A DNA stretch of 64,000 nucleotides. Origin: an uncultured Prevotellaceae bacterium. GTDB taxonomy: Bacteria > Bacteroidota > Bacteroidia > Bacteroidales > Bacteroidaceae. Under the pieces are notes generated by a model. That model saw only the letters and a program-made list of their open reading frames with translations. It was not told the origin of the DNA and did no database searches. The stretch covers positions 53,959 to 117,958 of the forward strand of contig ONKX01000003.1 in NCBI GenBank assembly GCA_900318555.1, written 5' to 3'. Of the stretch, positions 37,581 to 46,500 are shown piece after piece. Positions within the stretch are counted from its first letter, which is position 1. Each line of letters opens with the position of its first letter. The position numbers and the translations under genes are program-made.

Positions 37581-40500
37581 TTGAAGACAAGATATACCAT
37601 AATCAGTTTGTTGCTGTTGCTTCTGGCAGTTGTGTCAGCAGAAGCGCAGATAGTCATTGGCGGACACGTCTATGGTGGAGGTAATGCTGGTGATGTCAAG
37701 GGCAGTACCACCGTTACCGTGAGAGAAGGTGACCTGAACAGAGTCTTTGGCGGTGCCCGTATGGCGAATGTCGAGGGTAGGGCTTTCGTGAACATTGACG
37801 GTGCCCATGCCTCTAACTATATTGTCATTAATCGTCTTTATGGCGGTAATGATATCTCAGGAACTATCGGAACCGGATTCATCGGCAAGTCAGAGAATCT
37901 TCTACCAGCACTGCCAACTGCTGTGCAAGCACATGCCGTCAACAATGATGTTGACAAGACATGGAATGCCTTGGTGCTTATTTCGTCAAAAGACATCACT
38001 CCTGCAACTTATTATACCGCAGAAGATGATGAAGTAATAGCAGGAACTAAACAAGTTGGTGATGTTAAGACTGCTGAAAATGATCCCAATAAGAAAATCT
38101 ATATCGGTCAACTCTTTGGTGGTGGTGATGGTGAGTATGAATATGGATCAGAAACAGAAGGTTCCAATACTGTTTATTATGCTATAGAGGATGGAGTTAA
38201 GGTGGCTACCAGTAACACAGCACTCACAGTCCCTAATCTTGGTAAAACCTTCGTTGATATTCATGGCGGTTCCATCGTTTATGCCTATGGTGGTGGTAAC
38301 AATGCTACAATAACAGAGAGAACTGTTATCAGTATGGATAACCCTAGTGCAGTGGTGAACAGTATCATAGATACAAATAACCCCAATGCAAACAAAGAAG
38401 GTGCAGACTTCGATGCAAACTTTGCGGTTGGTGAACTGCTGACCAACGACCGCTTCGAAAAAAAGATGGGTATCAACACTACTTTCTCCTATCCCAGCAG
38501 TGATGCCTATCAGATAGGACGATTGTTTGGCGGCAACAACAAGGCCGATATGGCTATCCGACCTCGATGGAATCTGCAAGTAGGTAAGGTCCGTAATCTC
38601 TACGGTGGAGGTAACGAGGGTCGTATGACCAGTCAGGAAGGTCTTCTGATGGAAATTAAAGGCGATGGAATGGTGGTTGACAACGTCTATGGTGGTTGTC
38701 GTAAGGCAGATATACAGCCTTTGTATGACGACGGTACACCGGTGCCTTATTCCCAAGTGCAACTGCCTACTGAAGATAATCCTAACCACATTCCTGCTGG
38801 CTATGCTGCTCGTGTCAGAGTGACGGCGGGTCACGTCAACAACGTCTATGGAGGTAACGATATCTCAGGTAACATTTATGGAGGTAATACCGTAGGTATT
38901 CTTACCCACATCTACGGTGACGTCTATGGTGGTGGTAATGGCTCGTATGCCTACACAGATAACCCAAAACTGAAGGACGACCCACGTTGGAGAGACTTCT
39001 ATTACAATCCAGATGAAGTTCTTGCGGCAGCAGGTGTGACAGGTGTTTCTGAGAAACTTAAATCTGTCACAGCCCTCAACCTGATACGTCCTAATGCTGA
39101 GAAGGTATCTATCCTCGTCAGAGGAGAAGAAGGTAATCCTACCATCGTGGATGGCGGTTTCTATGTAGGTGGTAACAGTGCTTCGCTGCGAGAGAATGTT
39201 GCAGGCGCAAGTTCTGGCGACCAAACGCACATTAAGATTGGTTCACACGTCATCATCGACAAAGTGTTCCTCGGCAACAACGGCGCGAACATGATTAAAT
39301 ACGATGGAAGCGAGACATTTAGCAGAGGTGAAGGTGTGTTGCGCACCTTTGCCAGAACGTTTAAGGATTCCGATAATAATGACGCTAAATTCAGCCAGAT
39401 GGATTTAACCGATGCTGACGTCTTTGCCAAATACATGGAGGGCTGTGCCATGAAGGTAAAATCAGCCGTTGTTTTTGAGAGTACGAAAAATGGTGACGGT
39501 ACCGATTACATTCCTTATTCTACCCAGTTTGGTTCGTTCTACTGTGGCGGTAACGTAGGTAGTATGATTACTGAAGGTAAGACCACCATTAACTTCAACG
39601 ATGAGGTGATTATATATAACAAAGTTGTGGGCGGCTGTAACGAGGCCAATGTTTATAAGACGGATTACAATGCTCAATACCTGGGAGGCATAATGGGTAA
39701 CCCTGACCCTGTCCCAACAGGTTCTCCTGAAGGAGCTATTGGCGACAAGCTGGTACTTAATTTCGGAGGTCTGAAGATTCAACCTAAGCGTTGGGTCAAT
39801 GAAAACGACAAGTCCCAAGGCTTGGAATGGAACATTGTAAAGGCGTCTACAGGTGAAAATATTAGTATCACTCCAACAGCATTACCTACAGGAAATAGTA
39901 CCGATGACGATCTCGACCGCCGATTTGTGGGTGGTAATGTCTATGGCGGTTGCTACAGTCATGGTCATGTTAATGGCAATGTGGTTATCAATCTGAATGC
40001 CTCACTGATGGATCGAAAGGGAGTAAATGCCCTCTTCGATGAGGTAGAGGAAAATGAGGGAGAAGCTAAACTCTATGGTACTGACAGCTATAATATCACG
40101 GCTCGCCACACAGGTGTACTTCTTAGTGAGCAGGGTATGGACCCGCTCGGCAGAGGTTTGAATGTGTTTGGCGGCGGTTATGGTGGTGACTCTGAGATAT
40201 GGGGTGGTGTCACTATTAACCTGAAGAAAGGATACACTTTCCAGATATTTGGTGGTGGTGAGATGGGTGCTATCGGTAAAGCAGATTCTTATAATACAAC
40301 CACTCAACAACTTGAATACACATACAATCCTGCATATAGTACCTGTATCAATCTAGGAACAGCTACGAGTCCTGCTGGTACTTATAGAGGCGATACCGAT
40401 GATAGTGACGATGCTGCCGACAGTGATGATATGGCCGAAGCTGAGTTTATCTATGGCGGTAGTTTCGAGGGATTGATAGTAGGTGACACTCGTATCAATT

Positions 40501-43500
40501 TGGGTAATGGTCGTATCTTCAACTCGTTCGCTGGCTCTTGTAATGCTACGGTCATTGGTCACACCGAGACTTATGTGGGCCTGAACAGCAGTAATGACAA
40601 CGACTTAGGATTCCCCTGGGTTCGTGACCATATCTATGGTGGTAACGACTTGGGTGGACGCATTCTGGGTGAGAAGAGTTTCAAGAATCGTGTTAACACC
40701 GATGTAGTGGGTAGCGTGTATAATCCCAAGAACCAGGATAATCCCGACGTATTGAAAGCATCTGCCTATACCGAATATATTCAAGGACATGTAGAGCATA
40801 TCTTTGGTGGTTGCTATGGTGACTACGACTATACTGACTCTCATTATAGTGCCTATACAAATAGTGATGGTACTGTCAAGACAGGCTTTAACAAGCCTTG
40901 GATGAAGAATGCCTTTGTCAATTTCAAGCCCAACAATACAGGTCGAAATGCAGTGACTAAGGTTTATGGTGCTGGCCAGGGACATGCATGGGATAATGCC
41001 AGCGATGCTGACCGTGACAAGATGCAGGACCGCAGCTATGTGCTGATTGACATAGCGAACAGTAACAACCTCAGCTTCCAGAATATGGAGGTGTTCGGTG
41101 CCGGTGACTATAGCGGTGTAGGTATGCGTTATAACGAAGATCCTACAACGGTTGGGGATGCTACGATATCTGCCCTTACTCCGACAATTGCCAAGAATAA
41201 TACCGATGGCGTCACCGCTTCTACTGTTATCGACCTGATGCGTGGTAGGGTGAAGGATGTCTTCGGAGCCAGCTATAAGGAGGGCTTCACCCGTCGTACC
41301 ATTGTCAATGTACCGACGACTTCTACCATCCATGTAAACCGTATCTTCGGTGGTGCTTATGGTTCGAGTAACGATAAAGTCTGCGATGTCTTTGAGTCGA
41401 ATGTTAACTACCGTGGTTCACTGGCCATAGCAGAGGGTAGTCCAGAAGATGTTGATCCTGAGAAAGGACAATTGGCTGGTGGTATCTATGGTGGTAACAA
41501 CAACTGCCGTCGTACACTCTATAGCCGTGTGAATATCTACTCAAAGGTTCGTCAGAACACCACTGGCTATACTGCTCGCGTTCTCGGTGCAGGCTATGGT
41601 AATAACACCTGGGCACAATATACGGAGGTTAATCTGGAAGATGGTGCTGACGTGTATGAAGCATATGGTGGTGGCTATGGTGGTATGGTGCTTAACAAAC
41701 AGTCTGTTGATGCATTTAATAGCTATGAGGTACAGGAAAATAACACCACTGTTAGTAAGACCGTTGTCAAAGATCTGCCCCAAGGCTATACCGACGAAGG
41801 ATTTGACAGTTATTTAGTCAAAGAGAATCCTCTGGGCGAAAAGACCAATACCAATGTCTATATCAAGAAGGGCGCTTGGGTCTCTGGCTACTGCTATGGT
41901 GCCGGTTTGGGTGCTGACGCTACGGTGAGCGGTACTACTTATATTGGTCTGCACGGCGGTACGGTTAACAAGGACCTCTACGCAGCCGGATGGGGTGGTG
42001 ATGTTTTAGATAAGTTCAAGTTAGCAAAAGATAATAATACAGGAAACGACTTCGTAGCCACAACTAATGCCTATATCGAAGGTGGTACCTTACGTAATGT
42101 CTATGGTGGCGGTTATCAGGGTTCTGTAGGTTATCATGATCACGGAACAGAGACCCTTTCTATTGCCGGTTCTACTGAAAACGATATCTTAGGTAAGACC
42201 AATGTCGTTATCGGTATCCGCAATGACCAGTCGGATGATGATAAGCAGACATGGGTGAAGAAAACGGATGCTAATGGTACCTACGGTTTCTATCATGGTG
42301 TTCCTGCCATTCAGCGTAATGCCTATAGCGGTGGTGAAGGTGGTGCCGTCTTTGGTGATGCACACTTGACGCTTAACAACGGTTATATCGGTTATGTCTA
42401 TCTTCTTGCCAATCAGAAACAAGATGAAGAAGGTAAAATAGTGACCCTTGCGGAAACTCCCGAAGGTGCCACGGCCCGTTATGAAGCGAAGGTTCACGAT
42501 GAAACTTATTATGAGAAGAATGTATGGGCAGGTGCTAACCGACTGAAGGACTATGGCAACTTGTTCGGTGGTGGTTACGACGATTTGAGTTCTACCGATA
42601 ATACTTTCGTCACTGTTTGGGGCGGAACGGTTCGTGGCAGTGTTCATGGTGGTGGTGAGATTGCAACCATCGGTCGTGGACGAGTGGTGGAGACTGGAAC
42701 AGACAACTCAGAACGTGTACTGATCAAAGAGAACTACTATCAGGACGGAAAAACCCACGTCACGATGTACAACGGCAAGGTGCTGCGCAATATATTTGGT
42801 GGTGGCAAGGGTTATAACGTCAATGGCTATGGTACGGGTTCTAATAAGCTCTATACTGATGGTTATGTCTTTGGTCAGACCGAAGTGAATATTTTCGGTG
42901 GTGAGATTGGTTCCGATGAAGGCATTGCTGAGGGTTATGGAAACGTATTCGGTGGAGGTGATATCGGTTATGTCTATAGTCCCTATTGTTTCACTGAGGG
43001 CACGTTAGCGGCTGAAAACACAGGATCCCCCAACCATATTTATTATAAAAAAGGTGATACGGAGAGTGATTTGTCGGAGGACTGCAAGGTGGTTATTTCA
43101 CCTATGTTGCAGGTAAAGCCAGGCAAGACAGCTTCTTATGATAGGACGTATGGAGCGTACGAATATGTACCAACGGACTACCTTAACACATTGCCTGCTG
43201 ATAAGTCAGATGCGAGATGGAAAGCTCTGTTTACAGGTGAAAAGTTAGCCAATGGTGATCCGGATCCTACTGACCCCGAGGAACGTGGTATCCATATTCA
43301 TAATGCCGTGTTTGCTGGTGGTAATGTAACATCAAACAGTGAAAGCTTTAACAACGCAATCACAGTATTCGGTAACACCACTGCTACACTTTATGATGTC
43401 TATCATCACGACTTTATCACGGTGGGTACGGAACATACTGGGGGACTCTATGGCGGTGGTAACCTGTCGTTGGTAGGTGGCTACCGTGAGTTGAACATTA

Positions 43501-46500
43501 CCAACTATGGTACTGACTATTACGGACTGGACCAGCAGATTTCCCTGGAGGAGTATCAGAAGCTGACCAACCGTGAGCGCGCTTACTTCAAACTGGAATA
43601 TCAGTGCCAGCAGGATGTTACTATCAATGATGTTCCTTATCAGAAAGACCAACGCATCAGTGAAGAAGAGTACAACGCGCTACCGAGTGAGTTTAAGACA
43701 GCGGCTTACTGGATACAATATGGTTTCTGCTCTATCTATGCCGGTCGACTGTTGAACACCATCCAGCGTGCCGACTTCTGCGGCGTATATGGCAGCCGTC
43801 TGGTATTGCAAGGTGCCCGTGACCGTGTGGCTGAAAAGGGTGATGCTACCGAATACACCATCAACCGTATCGGTGAGTTGTCGCTGAACCAGCAGAAATC
43901 CGCTGTTGAAGGTGAGTTGACATTAAAGCCTAATCCTGTTGACGATGAGGATTATGCTGATGAGAAGAATGCTGTACATGGCAACTATTTCGGTATCTAT
44001 AGTGTTGTGAACTATCTGGGTAATCTGACTAGTGACGTGCATTTCACGGATAAGCGTAGATATGTAGATAAGGGAGTGACCTACAAAACCCAACAGACCT
44101 ATTATGACTGGAAGAAAGAACACTTATCAAAGCGCGACCGCAATAATGGTACTTCATTCAACCAAGTGGCTTTGGCCTCTGGTGTATTCCTTGAACTGAC
44201 TACGGAAAAGAGTACACCTTCGAAAAAGGATTACGGTTATATTACAGGTATCATCGAACTTGACCTGATTAACGTAAAGAAGGATATCGAGGGCGGTGGT
44301 TATGTCTATGCCCGCAATGAACATGGAGTTTGCTCTGAGGTAACTGATTACGATCATGTTCTGCTCTCACCTTACAATAAAAAGACGGGCAACGAGGCGC
44401 GTACCATGAAGATGTACGAGTATACAAGTAATCCTTCTACTTTCCTCGATCACCAGACCTCAGGTAACTTTATCCATAAGTCGAAGCGTATTGTCGATGA
44501 CTGTTATCCCAACAATGGTGTCTACAGCGATGGTTATGTGAAGTCGCCAGCCCATTATTGGTTCATCAAGGGTGAGGTTTATATCTACGAGCAGACGGTA
44601 TCTGGCTATGCTGGTTCGGCAACAGCTTACAGCAAGGAGGTAAAAATACCGCTTACCATCACTGCAGGTTCGAATGGTAAACTGAAGTTGTTGAACATTC
44701 AGCCCAACCTCTATGCTTACTATGCCGACAATAGTGGTACCAAGATGGGTAATGATGGCGTGAAGGTGGACAACGAGAGTGTGACCTACCACCTAAACGA
44801 TGTCATTACTTGGTGGGACTGGAACCAGTTGACTGATAATGAGAAGAGTTACTTCGTGAAGGAAACCGTTGTCAATGTGGATTCTTGTACCGTAAACGGT
44901 GAACATTATCCAGCTGGTACTTACGTATTGGAAAACGACCCAAGAAAGTCAGAAACCGATTGGGATAAATTCCAGCAGTCGCAGCCAACGGTTCTCGATG
45001 CTAAAGGACAAACGGTGACCGACCTTACCACACTGTTCCGTTCGTCAAACAATGTGGGTCATGATACGGGTTATGTGCTGACCTTCGACATGAACAGTCC
45101 GAAGGATTGGGACGACTGGTATAGCCCACTTTCTGGCGCTAGCACTTATACGGTCAGCAACGATGTTGTTACCACCAACCGAAAGAGGAAAGAGGACTAC
45201 AATCCAGTTAACGATAAGAATAGCTATCGTGAAGGTCCTACCTATACGTTGAAGCCTGGTGAGGAGTCAGGTTTGTATGGTCAGCGCAACTATACTGAAG
45301 GTGAGATAATCTCTGAGGAGACTTATCTGGACTATACGAACACAGTCAGCCTGATGCCAACCGAACAGGCTCCCACGGGACAGGCTACAGCAGAACCTGC
45401 TTATGTAGCCAAGGCAGATATTGGTGCGACGCAGGCAGGAACTGCCATCTCGAAGACGGCTTATGACGCTTTGACGGATAAATCTAACTATGCAAAGGCG
45501 AAGCTTTGCGTCAATACCTTCCAGTATGGCGAGGAGGACTATATCCTTCTGGGTGAATTGGTAGCAGAAACAGATTTGGAGACGATTGCTGGGAAGTTCA
45601 TGACGTTTAACAACAACAAGATCAATACAGATCCAGTTGACGATGCTCAGGCACTGCAATATGTTATCGACCATCTGTCGAATGCCTACTATATCAAGAC
45701 CGAGGGTCTCTATGGTGGCCAGTATTATCAGAAGGATGTCAACTATACTGCTCTTAAGTCGTGGTGTGAACTGACCGAGAGTCGTGATAAGTTCCGTTAC
45801 AACTATGATGCCTTAGACGTGCTGATTGATCCTGCGTTCCGTGGCGAAAACTATATCAGTGACAGCTATAAGAGTCCGTATAGTGATGTGAAGTCGGTAG
45901 AATACGAGGCATTCAATACGGGTACGACGACATTGACCTATTATGATGTTGATGGTCATGAGTACTCATTGCCTGCAGGTGGCTCTATCTCCAGAGAGGA
46001 TTACGAGCAAGTGCGCAACGACCAGCTCCACTATACTCGAATTCAGATAGACAAGAAGACGGGTACTGGTACCGAAACGCAGGATGTATATATCGTGACG
46101 GAAAACTTCTTTAACAGTGGTACACCTTATGCCAAAGGTCAGGACATCAGTGAGAAGGATTACAACACACTCTCGACAGAGAATAAAGCAAAGGTTCGTA
46201 AAGAGACCTTCACAAAGGGTACCGAAAGTGTTATCAAGTATTATTGCTACGAGGACTATACACCATTCGCAGAATTCTCAGTGGAGAGTGGAACACGAGG
46301 AGAGGTTGGTTCGGTTATCTCCTCTGACGTATTCACCGATAATACTTTGGTTCCTAATTATCAGAAGAAGTTCACCATCCAGGGTGCCGAGCCTACAGAG
46401 ACAACGACCTTGTATGTTTCTCGTGAGTCGAACGCGAAGGATGTAACCTCCGAGAAAGTCATCAGCGTAGTTTATCAGTACACCTATTACGAGCCGGATG

